DNA of 48,069 nucleotides from an uncultured bacterium. Lineage in GTDB: Bacteria; Acidobacteriota; Thermoanaerobaculia; Multivoradales; JAHEKO01. Position numbers and translations under genes: made by a program. Positions 37,109 to 46,758 of the stretch are shown in pieces. The DNA lies in contig CAJQNK010000061.1 in the NCBI GenBank assembly GCA_905479655.1, positions 1-48,069 of the forward strand, read 5' to 3'. How positions within the stretch are numbered: the stretch's first letter is position 1; every line of letters begins with the position of its first letter. A model generated the notes under the pieces. It was not told the origin of the DNA. It was given only the letters and a program-made list of their open reading frames with translations, and did no database searches.

Positions 37109-39780
37109 CCGTCGTCTCCTTCGTCTGCCTGCGGCGACACGCCGGCGGCCTCCGAGGGCGGCAGCGGTCTCTCTCCGAGGGCGAGCAGGTTGGCGAACAG
37201 CCGGTAGGCCCCCGGAACGCCGGCCGGGAGCTGACGGAAGAAGGCCAGCCCCGTGTAGGCCCAGACGCCGTCTCCCAGGCGGCCCACCAGCAGCCCCCCG
37301 GCGAGCTCCTCGCCGCCGGAGTCGGCCAGGGCCAGCAGCGGCGTGAGCTCGTCGCCCCACGTGTGGGCGAAGTAGAGACCCCGCTCCTGCACCCAGCCCT
37401 CCCAGTCTTCGGGGCCGATGCGGTTGGGATGTCGGAAGACGGGGTGCCCCGGCGCGAGGAGGCGCACCGGCGCGGTCTCGTCCGTCACCCGATCGTGGGG
37501 CCGGGCGATCTCCAGATCGAAAGGCGCGAAGGCGCCGCGCACGAAGGCGTACTGCTGGTACTCGACGATCAGGGTGCCGCCCGCCTCGACCCACCCGAGG
37601 AGCCGCGGCGTCGCCTCCGAGACCGCCGGCTCGGTCTCGTAGGCCCGGCTGCCGACGACGATCACGTCGAGACCGTCCAGATCGCCCTGGAGCAGCTCGT
37701 GGGCGCCCAGCCTCTCGATGGGCAGCCCCACCCGCGCGAGAAGCTCGGGCACGGCTTCGGAGGCGCCGACGATGAAGCCGATCCTGCGGGCCGCCGGCAG
37801 CTCGAGATCGAACACGGAGAGCTTCACCTCGGCGCGGCGCGGGAGCGCGGACGGCACGATGTGGGGGTAGGAGACCCAGCTCGTGGAGCCCGCGAAACGA
37901 CCGTCGGCGGTGACCGCGGCGACCGTGCGCTCGTGGACGCCCGGAGAGGGCCGCCGGCCGACGGGCAGCCGGTGGACCTGGAGCTCTCCGGGCTCGAGGC
38001 CGAGGGGCAGGGCGACGTCGCTCGACCCCCCGCCGCCGATCTCGAGCCGGCCCACGACGGCGCGAGGGACGTTCGAGCGGACCGAGACCTCGATGCGCGG
38101 CGTCTCGGCGCTCCCGCCCTCGCGCGAAGCGGGCCACAGGACCAGCTCCGGGCTCACCTCCACCTCGACCTCCGGGACCACCCGGAACGGTCGCCGGACC
38201 TCGCCGACCGCCTGGTCCCGCTGCCGGTGGACGACGGCCCGGGAGAGGGTCAACGGGTGACCTTCCACCGCCAGCTCGAAGACGGCGGAGAGCGCCGGCG
38301 GACCGAACGGCTCGCCGCGCCGGGCGGGACCCACGTCGGCCCAGTCGTACAGGTCACCCTCCAGCGGCTCGCGCAGGAAGTAGGGGATCGTCGCCGGCGC
38401 GTCGTGGGGCAGCGCCACGACGACATCCCGGGTCTCCATCCGCCCCGCCTCGACCTGCACCGGACCGCCGGCCTCGGCCTCGGCGATCCCTTCGATCCTG
38501 GCCCCCCGGAGGCCCACGGGCACGCCGCCCCCGCTCCACACCTTGAGCGTGACCGTCAGCTCGTCGCCCGGCGCGGCCGTCGCCCGCTCGGTCGTCGCGT
38601 CCACCACGACGCCCGCCGCGGCCAGCAGGCCGCGCTCGGCCAGGAGCCTCTTCTCCGCCACGATCGCCACGACCGGCGCCGCCGCCGCCCCGGCCTGCCC
38701 GAGGCTCGCCTCGAGCCGCGCCAGACGGTCGGCGATCGAAGCCAGGGCCGGCGCGGCCGCCGCGGGGTGCGAAGCCGTCAGGCTCGCGCGGGCCGCCCGG
38801 GCGTCGGCGCCGATCCCGGCGAGCTCGGCGCGCACCTCGTCCGCCTGCTCCGCCGGCAACTCCGCCGGCAGGTCGTCCGCCAGGGCCTCGAGTCGCGTGT
38901 CGACCCCCGCGAACAGCCCCTCGCCCTCCGGCCCGCCGCCCCCGGCCTCCCAGGCCAGACGATTCGCCCGCGGCCCGGGCTCCTGCAACGTCCCCATGTC
39001 CTGCGACCGGTGCTGGCTGCGGCTCGCCATCGCCAGCTGGCCGATCGACCGGCCGGAGAACGGCTCCAACCCGTCCGCCGGCAGCTCCAGCGTCGCCGCC
39101 TCCGGGTCCCACCAGGCCGCCCGGTAGAGCGTCCTCGGAGTCCAGGGCGCGAGTCCCTCCCCGGCGAGCTCCGGGAACCGCTCCGGGTCCCCGGCAGCCG
39201 CGAACGCCTCCCCCGCGAGAACACCGGCCGCCTGGTGTTGCCCGTGACCCGCCCGCGCGTCCGGCGGGAAGACCGAGACGATCACCTGGGGCCGGAACCG
39301 CCGCACCACCCGCACCACGTCCCGCAACAGCTCCTCGCGCGGCCAGCGCGTCAGGGTCTCCTCGAGCGACCGGGTGTAGCCGAAGTCGTACGCCCGGGTG
39401 AAGAACTGACGCCCGCCGTCGACCGAGCGCGCCGCCAGCAGCTCGCCCGTCCGCAGCAGGCCCAGCCCGAGCCCCAGCTCCGGCCCGATCAGGTTCTGCC
39501 CCCCCTCCCCCCGCGTCAGCGACAGGTAGGCGGCTTCGCCCCCCATCCCCCGCCCCACCTGGGTCAGGAGCGTCGTATCCTCGTCGTCCGGGTGGGCGCC
39601 GATGACCAGGAGCCGGCGGTGCTGCCCGATGCGCTGGAGGGCCCGGTCGATGGTCTCGAGGCCGCCCGTGGAGGCGGGCTCGAGCTCCGAGGGGCCGAGA
39701 CGGGGGACCGCCTGCGCGAGGGCGGCGGCGGGGAGGGAGAGGGAGACGCAGAGGGCGAGGACTGAAAGGGTACGAGGCAC
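37105..39780 (-). CDS. secreted PIG-L (LmbE-like) deacetylase with C-terminal beta/ThuA-like domain
   Basis: The protein has 891 aa. Signal peptide about 1-23 (ALAQA). Residues about 50-250 are a PIG-L/LmbE zinc deacetylase domain with IGAHPDDED (61-69), TRGEGGQN and a third His in GHGQHQAAGV. Family members remove N-acetyl groups from GlcNAc-type substrates. The middle (about 300-560) is Ala-rich helical then beta-rich (NPCBM- or Ig-like), and the last 300 residues contain a Rossmann/GATase-like domain resembling ThuA (VIVVGSRAYE, GGTLIVEYQQY). The gene overlaps the ABC binding-protein gene by 4 nt. The substrate is unknown. Confidence 0.78.
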   Translation of the reverse strand: MPRTLSVLALCVSLSLPAAALAQAVPRLGPSELEPASTGGLETIDRALQRIGQHRRLLVIGAHPDDEDTTLLTQVGRGMGGEAAYLSLTRGEGGQNLIGPELGLGLGLLRTGELLAARSVDGGRQFFTRAYDFGYTRSLEETLTRWPREELLRDVVRVVRRFRPQVIVSVFPPDARAGHGQHQAAGVLAGEAFAAAGDPERFPELAGEGLAPWTPRTLYRAAWWDPEAATLELPADGLEPFSGRSIGQLAMASRSQHRSQDMGTLQEPGPRANRLAWEAGGGGPEGEGLFAGVDTRLEALADDLPAELPAEQADEVRAELAGIGADARAARASLTASHPAAAAPALASIADRLARLEASLGQAGAAAAPVVAIVAEKRLLAERGLLAAAGVVVDATTERATAAPGDELTVTLKVWSGGGVPVGLRGARIEGIAEAEAGGPVQVEAGRMETRDVVVALPHDAPATIPYFLREPLEGDLYDWADVGPARRGEPFGPPALSAVFELAVEGHPLTLSRAVVHRQRDQAVGEVRRPFRVVPEVEVEVSPELVLWPASREGGSAETPRIEVSVRSNVPRAVVGRLEIGGGGSSDVALPLGLEPGELQVHRLPVGRRPSPGVHERTVAAVTADGRFAGSTSWVSYPHIVPSALPRRAEVKLSVFDLELPAARRIGFIVGASEAVPELLARVGLPIERLGAHELLQGDLDGLDVIVVGSRAYETEPAVSEATPRLLGWVEAGGTLIVEYQQYAFVRGAFAPFDLEIARPHDRVTDETAPVRLLAPGHPVFRHPNRIGPEDWEGWVQERGLYFAHTWGDELTPLLALADSGGEELAGGLLVGRLGDGVWAYTGLAFFRQLPAGVPGAYRLFANLLALGERPLPPSEAAGVSPQADEGDDG

Positions 39781-39802
39781 GGACGGATTGTAGCCGCAGG
39801 TC

Positions 39803-39821
39803 GGGGCGGGGCGGGGCGGGG
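39803..39821 (+). other. perfect G-quadruplex motif
   Basis: Four GGGG runs separated by single C residues (GGGGCGGGGCGGGGCGGGG) on the plus strand, 22 nt before the start of the PIG-L gene. For that minus-strand gene the G-rich strand is the template, so a quadruplex could slow its transcription. One-nucleotide loops favour a very stable parallel form. Confidence 0.6.
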
Positions 39822-39856
39822 TCCTTCGACTCTGCGCCCTGGCGGGTGAGCCTCCC

Positions 39857-41953
39857 CTACCCCTCGACCCGCTCCACCGTCAGCGCCTTCAGGCAGTCCC
39901 CCTCGCCCAGCCGCACCGAGATCAAAAGCTTCTCGTCCTCCGGCAGCACGAAGCTGCCCTTTCCCCCGGGGAGCTCCTTCTCCGCGATCCCCCGGTTCGG
40001 CCGCGCGGCCACGGTCAGCCCCACCGGCCCCGTCACGTTCCCCTGGACCGCCACCGTGTAGGTCCCCGCCCGGAAGTAGTCGCGGAAGGTGACGAACTGG
40101 AGGTGCTTCGGGAAGCAGATCGAGCGGCCCTTCTTCTTCGGCTTCGACTCCCGCCGGTTGAGGAAGTAGCGGTCGTTCGTGGTGAAGCTGCGCTCCGTCT
40201 GCCACTCGATGGGGTCGGGGTCGATGCGGTAGAGGGTGAGGTGCGGACCGTCGCGGAAGGGGCCGGGCTCGAACTCCTGCACGACGGGCAGGTCGAAAAG
40301 CACGCCATAGCGCCGTGCGTACTCCTCGTGGTGGGGCTCGGACCAGTTCCCGGGGTCGAGGAAGCGGCCGTAGGCCGGGGCGGCCAGCATCAGGTAGTCG
40401 AAGTCGGGATGGAGGATCTCCTCCATGGGGCCGCGGACGGCGTAGCGACGCTGGTGCCAGGAGAAGCGGCGCTTGTCGGGGTTCGGCGTGTACGACTCCT
40501 TGACCAGCAGGGTCCCCGGGGCGAGGTTCTGCGCCAGCCACTCCGTCGCCACCTCGCGGGTGCTCGACCGGGTGAGCCGGACGTCCTGGGCGACGGTCCA
40601 GAAGATCGGCAAAACCAGGGCCGCGAGGCCGGTCGCGACGACCGCCAGGCGGCGCGCCCGCGCGGGGGCGAAGCGCATCGGCCAGGCGGCGACGCCCACC
40701 CCCAGCACCATCGCCACCGCGGGCAGCACCGGTTGGAGGTTGCGCTTCACCACCATGCTCATGGAGAAGAGCAGCAGCAGATAGACGACGGGGAAGACGG
40801 ACATGGCCGCGAGACGCCGACGCTGCCGGGCCGTGAGCACCACGATCCCGGCGAGACCCAGCACGACGGCCGGCCAGCCGAAGCTCTCCGCCATCCGGCC
40901 GCCGTACCACAGGGGAAGCGACTCCGGCTGGACGCCGATCCAGCCCCCCTTGGCGTACTGGCGCACCCCGAAGAACAGGTCCTTGCCCTCGTTCGCGAAG
41001 GCGGCGCCCGCGTAGAGCGGCAGGGCCGGCATGACCGCCAGGAAGGTGGCGAGCGACGCAGCCCCGGCCCACACCAGGTGCCACGAGAAGCTCCGGCTCT
41101 TGATGCGCCAGGCCACCCAGATGCCGACGATCGCGACGGCGACCAGGCCCGCCGGGTACTTGCACCCCGCGGCGAGCCCGGCGCACACACCGGCCAGGAG
41201 GTAGTCGGGCAGGTTCTCGCCGTCTAGCAGGCGAGCCACGAAGAGCAGCGTGAGCGCGGCGAAGAACGCCGCCGGCACGTCGCTGATGAAGACGTGGGCG
41301 ACCTCGTTGTAGATGGGCGAGAAGCAGATCAGCACGCCCGCGATCACGCCGGCCGCGGTGCCGGCGATGCGCCCGGCCGCCACGAAGATCGGGATCGTCG
41401 TGAGGGCGCCGACCCACGCCGCCAGGAAGCGGATCCAGATCCAGGTGACCTCGATCCGCCTCTCGGCGTCGAACAGCGAGGAGACGAGGCGCGTGGAGGC
41501 CTCGGGGAAGTGCCCCTCGGTCCACAGCGTGAACGCCGCCATGTAGTACGGCAGGTGGCCGTAGATGAACGACTCGGGGAGGAGCTCCCCCTCGTTGATC
41601 TCCTCCGCGGCGGCGCGGTAGATCCCCTCGTCCCGGTAGTACCCGCGCCCCACCTCGTAGTCGATGCCCACCACCCGCACCACGAGGGAGAGCACGATCA
41701 GGGCCAGCAGCCAACGGGCCGAGGCGCTGCCGCCGGGGGCGCCCTCGCCGCGCCACATCTTCACCGCGCCAGCGACCAGGAAGGCCACCAGACTCACCAG
41801 GGCGAGGAGCGCCGTGCCCCGCTGCCATCCGCTCGAGCCGCCCACCCCTCCGACGTCCAAGAGCCACTGGAGAAACAGAGCCCCCCACGCGCAGCCGACG
41901 ATGGCGCCCAGGGCGGAGAGGAGCGACGTGGGGCGGGGGAGGGACGGGCTCAT
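39857..41953 (-). CDS. glycosyltransferase family 39 / ArnT-like membrane protein
   Basis: The protein has 698 aa from ATG 41953 (a GTG at 41968 is an alternative); the very long open frame above it is shadow of sucA. About twelve hydrophobic helices are followed by a periplasmic C-terminal domain. The first external loop has the acidic pair in YYRDEGIYR (Asp108, Glu109), the lipid-linked sugar transferase signature of the GT-C fold. It would transfer a sugar from a polyprenyl donor to a lipid or protein on the periplasmic face. A TATACT box lies upstream (42017 to 42012). It precedes the PIG-L gene by 76 nt and may belong to the same unit. Confidence 0.72.
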   Translation of the reverse strand: MSPSLPRPTSLLSALGAIVGCAWGALFLQWLLDVGGVGGSSGWQRGTALLALVSLVAFLVAGAVKMWRGEGAPGGSASARWLLALIVLSLVVRVVGIDYEVGRGYYRDEGIYRAAAEEINEGELLPESFIYGHLPYYMAAFTLWTEGHFPEASTRLVSSLFDAERRIEVTWIWIRFLAAWVGALTTIPIFVAAGRIAGTAAGVIAGVLICFSPIYNEVAHVFISDVPAAFFAALTLLFVARLLDGENLPDYLLAGVCAGLAAGCKYPAGLVAVAIVGIWVAWRIKSRSFSWHLVWAGAASLATFLAVMPALPLYAGAAFANEGKDLFFGVRQYAKGGWIGVQPESLPLWYGGRMAESFGWPAVVLGLAGIVVLTARQRRRLAAMSVFPVVYLLLLFSMSMVVKRNLQPVLPAVAMVLGVGVAAWPMRFAPARARRLAVVATGLAALVLPIFWTVAQDVRLTRSSTREVATEWLAQNLAPGTLLVKESYTPNPDKRRFSWHQRRYAVRGPMEEILHPDFDYLMLAAPAYGRFLDPGNWSEPHHEEYARRYGVLFDLPVVQEFEPGPFRDGPHLTLYRIDPDPIEWQTERSFTTNDRYFLNRRESKPKKKGRSICFPKHLQFVTFRDYFRAGTYTVAVQGNVTGPVGLTVAARPNRGIAEKELPGGKGSFVLPEDEKLLISVRLGEGDCLKALTVERVEG

Positions 41954-42100
41954 GACTTCGGGGGTCACGACGAACGGTCCCGCAGGTGCTGCGGGCGACT
42001 CGGAGCGGCGAAGTATAGCCGCCACCCTCGCGCCGCTTCGCCCGGCCCCCGTCCGAGCTCGCGCCTCTCCGGAAAGCGGCGGAGGTATGCTCGCTCGGCC

Positions 42101-44575
42101 ATGACGACCGACACTTCCGCCGGCTCCCTCCGCCGCGAATCCGTCTTCGACGCCTACCGCCGGTGGGGCTACCTCCAGGCCGACCTGGACTGGCTGGAGC
42201 GCCTCGAGCCGCTGCCCCACCCCGAGCTCGACATCGACCACCCGGCCGTCGCCGAGGCGCGCAAGGCCTACTGCGGCACCCTCGCGGTCGAGTTCATGCA
42301 CATCCCCGACCCGGAGCGACGACGCTGGGTCCAGGAGCGCATGGAGGCGGACCCCGAGCCGGTGGACCGCGAGCGGATCCTCGAGCTCCTGATGCGCGCC
42401 GAGACCTTCGAGCAGGTGCTCCAGTCGCGCTACCTGGGCAACAAGCGATTCTCCCTCGAGGGTCTGGCAGCCCTGGTCCCGCTGCTCGTCGAGGGCGTCG
42501 AGACCGCCGCCGAGGACGGCGCGGAGCAGGCGGTGCTCGCCATGAGCCATCGCGGACGACTGAGCGTCGTGCTCAACGTCGTCGGCCGACCGGCGGTCGA
42601 GATGTTCGCCGGCTTCGAGGACGTCGACCCGCGCAGCGTCCTGGGCGCCGGCGACGTCAAGTACCACCTCGGGGCCACCGGCACCTTCGAGTCCCGCGAC
42701 GGCAAGAAGGTCTCCCTCCACCTGGTCTCGAACCCGAGCCACCTGGAGGCCGTCGCCCCCGTGGCCCTCGGTCGCGTGCGCGCCAAACAGATCCGCCTGG
42801 GCGACGAGGAGGGGAACAAGGTGCTGCCCATCCTCCTGCACGGCGACGCCGCCTTCGCGGGCCAGGGGATCGCGGCCGAGACGCTGAATCTCGCGGGCAT
42901 CCCGGGCTTCGACGTCGGTGGCAGCCTGCACGTCGTGGTCAACAACCTGATCGGCTTCACCACCGAGCCCTACGCGCTCCACGGCACGCGCTTCTCCTCC
43001 GACGTCGCCAAGCGCTCGGCCATCCCGATCCTGCACGTCAACGCCGAGGATCCCGAGGCCGCCGTGCGAGCGGCGCGCATCGCGCTCGACTACCGCTTCG
43101 CCTTCCGCGACGACGTGGTCATCGACCTCATCGGCTACCGGAAGCACGGGCACAGCGAGGTAGACGACCCGACGATCACCCAGCCCCGGCTGTACGAGGT
43201 GATCAAGGAGCGGCCCCCCCTCTGGCAGTCCTGGGCCGAGATCATCGGCGCGGATCCCGAGCGGACGGAGGCTCGTCAGAAGGAGATCAAGGACGAGCTG
43301 GACGAGGCCAAAACGGAGGCCGAGGCCCTGAACACGATCCCGCGGCTATCGAAGCTGCCCGACTACTGGTCGGCCTTCCATGGCGGCCGCTACCGGCGCG
43401 AGGACGAGGTCGACACCGGGCTCGCGGGCGACGACCTGGGGCGCCTGGCGGAGCGTCTGACCACGCCCCCCGACGGCTTTTCGATCCACCCGAAGGTCGC
43501 CAAGCTCCTGGAGCAGCGGGCGGAGATGGGCCGCGGCGAGAAGCCCGTGGACTACGGCATGGCCGAGGCCCTGGCGCTGGCCTCTCTGGTCGACGCGGGG
43601 GTGCCCGTGCGCTTCAGCGGCCAGGACAGCCGACGCGGCACGTTCAGCCAGCGCCACGCCGTCTGGATCGACACCCGGGACGGCGCCGAGCACAGCCCGC
43701 TGACCAACATCTCGACCGGCCAGGCGCGCTTCGAGATCTACGACTCCATGCTCTCCGAGGCGGCCGTGATGGGGTACGAGTACGGCTTCGCCCGGGACTA
43801 CCCCGAGGCCCTGGTGCTCTGGGAGGCCCAGTTCGGCGACTTCGTCAACGGCGCCCAGGTGATCCTCGACCAGTTCGTGACGGCGGGGGAGGACAAGTGG
43901 AACCTCCTGGCCGGTCTCGTTCTGCTGCTGCCCCACGGCTTCGAGGGACAGGGCCCCGAGCACTCCAGCGCCCGCATGGAGCGCTTCCTGCAGCTCGCGG
44001 CCGAGGACGCGATCCAGGTGACGCAGCCCTCCACCGCGGGTCAGTACTTCCACCTCCTCCGGCGTCAGGCCCTACGCAAGTGGCGCAAGCCGCTGGTCGT
44101 CTTCACGCCCAAGAGCATGCTGCGCTCGCCGGCGTCGGCGTCGCCGATCGAGGTGCTGGAGGCGCCGCGATTCGAGGTCGTCCTGCACGATACCGAGGTC
44201 GACTCGGCGAGGCGGGTGCTCATCGCCAGCGGCAAGATCCTGCACGGCCTCCGGGCGGAGAGGAAGGCTCGGGGCTCGGGGAGGACGGCGATCGTCGGCC
44301 TCGAGCAGCTGTATCCTTTCCCGGACCGGGAGCTCGCGGCGGAGCTCGATCGTCTCGGTAACCCTCGGGAGGTCGTCTGGGTTCAGGAGGAGCCCTCGAA
44401 CATGGGCGCCCTCTTCTTCGTGGTGCCGCGCATCGAGCGCACCTCGGGTCGCCACGTCCTGACGGTCAAGCGCTCCGAGAGCGCCAGCCCCGCGACGGGC
44501 TCCGCCAAGGCGCACAAGATGGAGCAGGAGACGCTCGTGAAGCTCGCCTTCGGACCCAAACGAGACGAAGGCTGA
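42101..44575 (+). CDS. sucA: 2-oxoglutarate dehydrogenase E1 component, N-terminally short
   Basis: The protein has 824 aa. ATG 42101 is the first plausible start; a GGAGG at 42081-42085 is 15 nt away and a TATGCT box overlaps the region. It decarboxylates 2-oxoglutarate with thiamine diphosphate. Blocks seen are AYRRWGYLQADLDWL, MSHRGRLSVVLNVV, KYHLGATG, SNPSHLEAVAPVALG, the ThDP motif GDAAFAGQG, GYRKHGHSEVDDP, FSGQDSRRGTFSQRHA and LPHGFEGQGPEHSSAR. Compared with the usual 930-aa SucA, about the first 100 residues (the N-terminal segment that contacts E2) are missing. No E2 or E3 gene lies nearby. Confidence 0.93.
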   Translation: MTTDTSAGSLRRESVFDAYRRWGYLQADLDWLERLEPLPHPELDIDHPAVAEARKAYCGTLAVEFMHIPDPERRRWVQERMEADPEPVDRERILELLMRAETFEQVLQSRYLGNKRFSLEGLAALVPLLVEGVETAAEDGAEQAVLAMSHRGRLSVVLNVVGRPAVEMFAGFEDVDPRSVLGAGDVKYHLGATGTFESRDGKKVSLHLVSNPSHLEAVAPVALGRVRAKQIRLGDEEGNKVLPILLHGDAAFAGQGIAAETLNLAGIPGFDVGGSLHVVVNNLIGFTTEPYALHGTRFSSDVAKRSAIPILHVNAEDPEAAVRAARIALDYRFAFRDDVVIDLIGYRKHGHSEVDDPTITQPRLYEVIKERPPLWQSWAEIIGADPERTEARQKEIKDELDEAKTEAEALNTIPRLSKLPDYWSAFHGGRYRREDEVDTGLAGDDLGRLAERLTTPPDGFSIHPKVAKLLEQRAEMGRGEKPVDYGMAEALALASLVDAGVPVRFSGQDSRRGTFSQRHAVWIDTRDGAEHSPLTNISTGQARFEIYDSMLSEAAVMGYEYGFARDYPEALVLWEAQFGDFVNGAQVILDQFVTAGEDKWNLLAGLVLLLPHGFEGQGPEHSSARMERFLQLAAEDAIQVTQPSTAGQYFHLLRRQALRKWRKPLVVFTPKSMLRSPASASPIEVLEAPRFEVVLHDTEVDSARRVLIASGKILHGLRAERKARGSGRTAIVGLEQLYPFPDRELAAELDRLGNPREVVWVQEEPSNMGALFFVVPRIERTSGRHVLTVKRSESASPATGSAKAHKMEQETLVKLAFGPKRDEG

Positions 44576-44607
44576 GTCCGGCGGCGCGACGTTCGCGACG
44601 GCTCAGC
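44571..44607. terminator. hairpin between convergent sucA and kinase genes
   Basis: GCTGAG (44571-44576) pairs with CTCAGC (44602-44607), enclosing a second perfect stem CGCGA-CGT-TCGCG (44585-44597). Both stop codons sit in the outer arms. No T-tract; a bidirectional barrier is possible. Confidence 0.35.
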
Positions 44608-46141
44608 TCAGCGCCCGGTGCACGGCCAGCTTCAGGGTGTCGGCCGTGAACGGCTTCTGCAGCAGATCGTAGCGCTCGAGCTCGAGGCCGTGGAGGCCTC
44701 GGCTGGCAACCGCCTCGTCGCTGTATCCGGTCATGAAGACCACCTTGAGGTCGAGCCTCTCCTCGAGGAGATCCTGCACGAGCTGAGGCCCGCTCACTCC
44801 CGGGATGACGACGTCGCTCAGCACCAGGTCGACGTCGTCTCCGCGCTGGCGCATCAAGGCCTTGGCCTGTTCCGAGTTCGCGGCCTCGAGAACCTCGTAG
44901 CCGCGCTCCTCCAGAACCAGGCGAACCAGCCTGCGAAGCCCCGCCTCGTCCTCCACGACCAGGATGGTCGAGCCCTCGCCGGCCTTCGCCGTGGCGCTCG
45001 CGGCGGCTACCGCGGGATCCTGCTCGACGGGCTCGGCCGGCGCCAGGAAGACGCTGAAGCGGGAGCCCTTTCCGGGCTCGCTCTCGACGTAGACCCAACC
45101 GCCGCTCTGCTTCACGGCGCCGTAGACGGTGGAGAGCCCGAGGCCCGTGCCTCGGCCGTGCCCTTTCGTCGTGAAGAACGGCTCGAAGACCCGCGACGCG
45201 GTGACGGCGTCCATGCCCCCGCCGGTGTCGGTCAGCTCCACCCTCACGTAGCGGCCGGCGCGGAAGCCCGTGAAACGGGCCGCCTCCTCGTCGTCGACCT
45301 CCACGTTGCGGACGTCGATGCGGAAGCGGCCTCCGCTCGGCATGGCGTCCCGGGCGTTCGCGGCGAAGTTGACCAGCATCTGCTCGATCTGCCCGCGGTC
45401 GGCCACCACCCGGCAGTCCTCCCGGCCCATGGACACCTCCAGCTCGATGTCCTCGCCCAGCAGGCGTTCCAGCATCCCGGTGAGCTCGACGACGACCTCG
45501 GTCAGATCCAGCGCGGTCGGACGCAGGACCTGGCGTCGGCTGAAGGCCAAGAGCTGGCGCGTCAGGGAGGCGGCACGTCGACCGGCCTCCCGGATCTCCT
45601 CCACGTTCTCCCGCGAGCCGCTGTCGAGGTCGCCTTCGTCCAACAGGATCTCGCTGTAGCCCAGGATCCCGGTGAGGAGGTTGTTGAAGTCGTGGGCAAC
45701 GCCGCCAGCCAGCCGGCCGACGGCCTCCATCTTCTGGGCCTGCCGGAGCTGCTCGCGAAGCTCGTGCTGATCGGTGACGTCCCGCACGAGCATCTGGATC
45801 AGGACCCGGCCACCCGACTCCAGCCGGCTGCATCGCACCTCGGCAGGGAAGCTCTCGCCGTCCGGCTTGAGGAACCGGCTCTCGTAGCGGACCGCCCTGG
45901 CGCTCTGCAGGACCGTACCTCGGACCTGGTCCGCTGCCAGGACCCAGTCCGACGCGTGGAGGCCCCGCACCTCGCGGTCCAGCAGGCCCGCCACCTCACA
46001 GCCGAGCAGAACGCCGGCCCTACGGTTGGCGTCGACGATCCGACCCTTCGCATCATGGATCACGATGGCCTCCGGCGCCTGTTCGAAGAGATCTCGATAC
46101 AGGGCCTCCGCCTCGTTGGGCCTGGACGCCGACGCATTCAT
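44603..46141 (-). CDS. PAS-sensor hybrid histidine kinase with receiver domain
   Basis: The protein has 512 aa from ATG 46141; a GTG 33 nt upstream is an alternative. PAS domain about 11-125 ([23 protein letters not shown]). The dimerisation/phosphoacceptor helix has His150 ([13 protein letters not shown]). The HATPase domain shows [16 protein letters not shown] and GTGLGLS. A C-terminal receiver begins at STILVVEDE with phosphoacceptor Asp443 ([10 protein letters not shown]) and a Lys in LLQKPF. No transmembrane segment, so it senses a cytoplasmic signal. No DNA-binding output or partner regulator lies beside it. It converges on sucA with 27 nt between stop codons. Confidence 0.9.
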   Translation of the reverse strand: MNASASRPNEAEALYRDLFEQAPEAIVIHDAKGRIVDANRRAGVLLGCEVAGLLDREVRGLHASDWVLAADQVRGTVLQSARAVRYESRFLKPDGESFPAEVRCSRLESGGRVLIQMLVRDVTDQHELREQLRQAQKMEAVGRLAGGVAHDFNNLLTGILGYSEILLDEGDLDSGSRENVEEIREAGRRAASLTRQLLAFSRRQVLRPTALDLTEVVVELTGMLERLLGEDIELEVSMGREDCRVVADRGQIEQMLVNFAANARDAMPSGGRFRIDVRNVEVDDEEAARFTGFRAGRYVRVELTDTGGGMDAVTASRVFEPFFTTKGHGRGTGLGLSTVYGAVKQSGGWVYVESEPGKGSRFSVFLAPAEPVEQDPAVAAASATAKAGEGSTILVVEDEAGLRRLVRLVLEERGYEVLEAANSEQAKALMRQRGDDVDLVLSDVVIPGVSGPQLVQDLLEERLDLKVVFMTGYSDEAVASRGLHGLELERYDLLQKPFTADTLKLAVHRALS

Positions 46142-46239
46142 GACGATCCGATTCCTCTGGGACAGGAAGCGCACCTCGCAGGCCCGCGCGAGCGGTTCGT
46201 CGAGTCGGGAGGCACGCCCCTCGATAGGAGGGACATCGA

Positions 46240-46428
46240 TTATTCCTCAAACGCGGGAGGCTCGTCCAGCGCCGCCCGCGGATCGGGACGAAGTGTGGTC
46301 CGTGCCGGTGGGTGAGGGAACTCCGTGGCCCCGAACCGTATCCGTCGCGGAAGCGGCGCGATCTGGACCGCGACCAGCAGGCAGAACGGTGAGGTGAAGA
46401 GGGCGTCGATGCTTGTCAGAAAGTCCAT
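46240..46428 (-). CDS. possible small protein (62 aa), unknown function
   Basis: From ATG 46428 a 62-codon frame ends at 46240. A GGAGGAG ribosome site lies 4 nt before the ATG, one of the best in the window. Residues about 4-25 are moderately hydrophobic (FTSPFCLLVAVQIAPL), then a basic and proline-rich tail follows. I recognise no family. It lies upstream of the histidine kinase gene on the same strand, after the tRNA-Gln gene. Confidence 0.4.
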   Translation of the reverse strand: MDFLTSIDALFTSPFCLLVAVQIAPLPRRIRFGATEFPHPPARTTLRPDPRAALDEPPAFEE

Positions 46429-46646
46429 GGGTCTCCTCCGCTCCACCATGGACGCTACGGGGATCCGTCGAGCGCAACGACCCTCCGAACTCCGAACCGG
46501 CTGCAGGCATTCAGGCCACCCGGACGTAGGACGTTCGCCGACTTCCCCGGCGAGGCGGTGCTGTTTCGGAGCGGCGAGCCCGAGGCAGCGCCTCAGCGGC
46601 GCCGTGTGCTGCTCGGCCGGTGCTCCGGAAAGCCGGCGGGGGGAGT

Positions 46647-46720
46647 TGGCTGGGAGGCAGGGATTCGAACCCCGATTCTGCGGTCCAGAGCCGCATGTCC
46701 TACCATTGAACGACCTCCCA
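46647..46720 (-). tRNA. tRNA-Gln (anticodon CUG)
   Basis: The minus strand folds as a full cloverleaf. The acceptor stem is TGGGAGG (46720-46714) with CCTCCCA (46657-46651). The anticodon stem TGCGG/CCGCA holds the loop CTCTGGA, so the anticodon is CUG. The T arm has GGTTCGAATCC. The discriminator is G46650, and CCA is encoded at 46649-46647. Confidence 0.95.
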
Positions 46721-46758
46721 GGATCGCCCCGGCGACGGTGCTCCGTCTCGGGCTCAGA

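Noticed and set aside
41294..42100. Possible 270-residue N-terminal extension of SucA
   Set aside because: The extension lies antisense to the GT39-like gene and is Arg/His/Asp-rich shadow; the SucA family resemblance begins only at 42101.
42000..43153. Possible 400-residue N-terminal extension of the GT39-like protein
   Set aside because: It is the antisense of sucA and has no domain; the hydrophobic helices start after ATG 41953.
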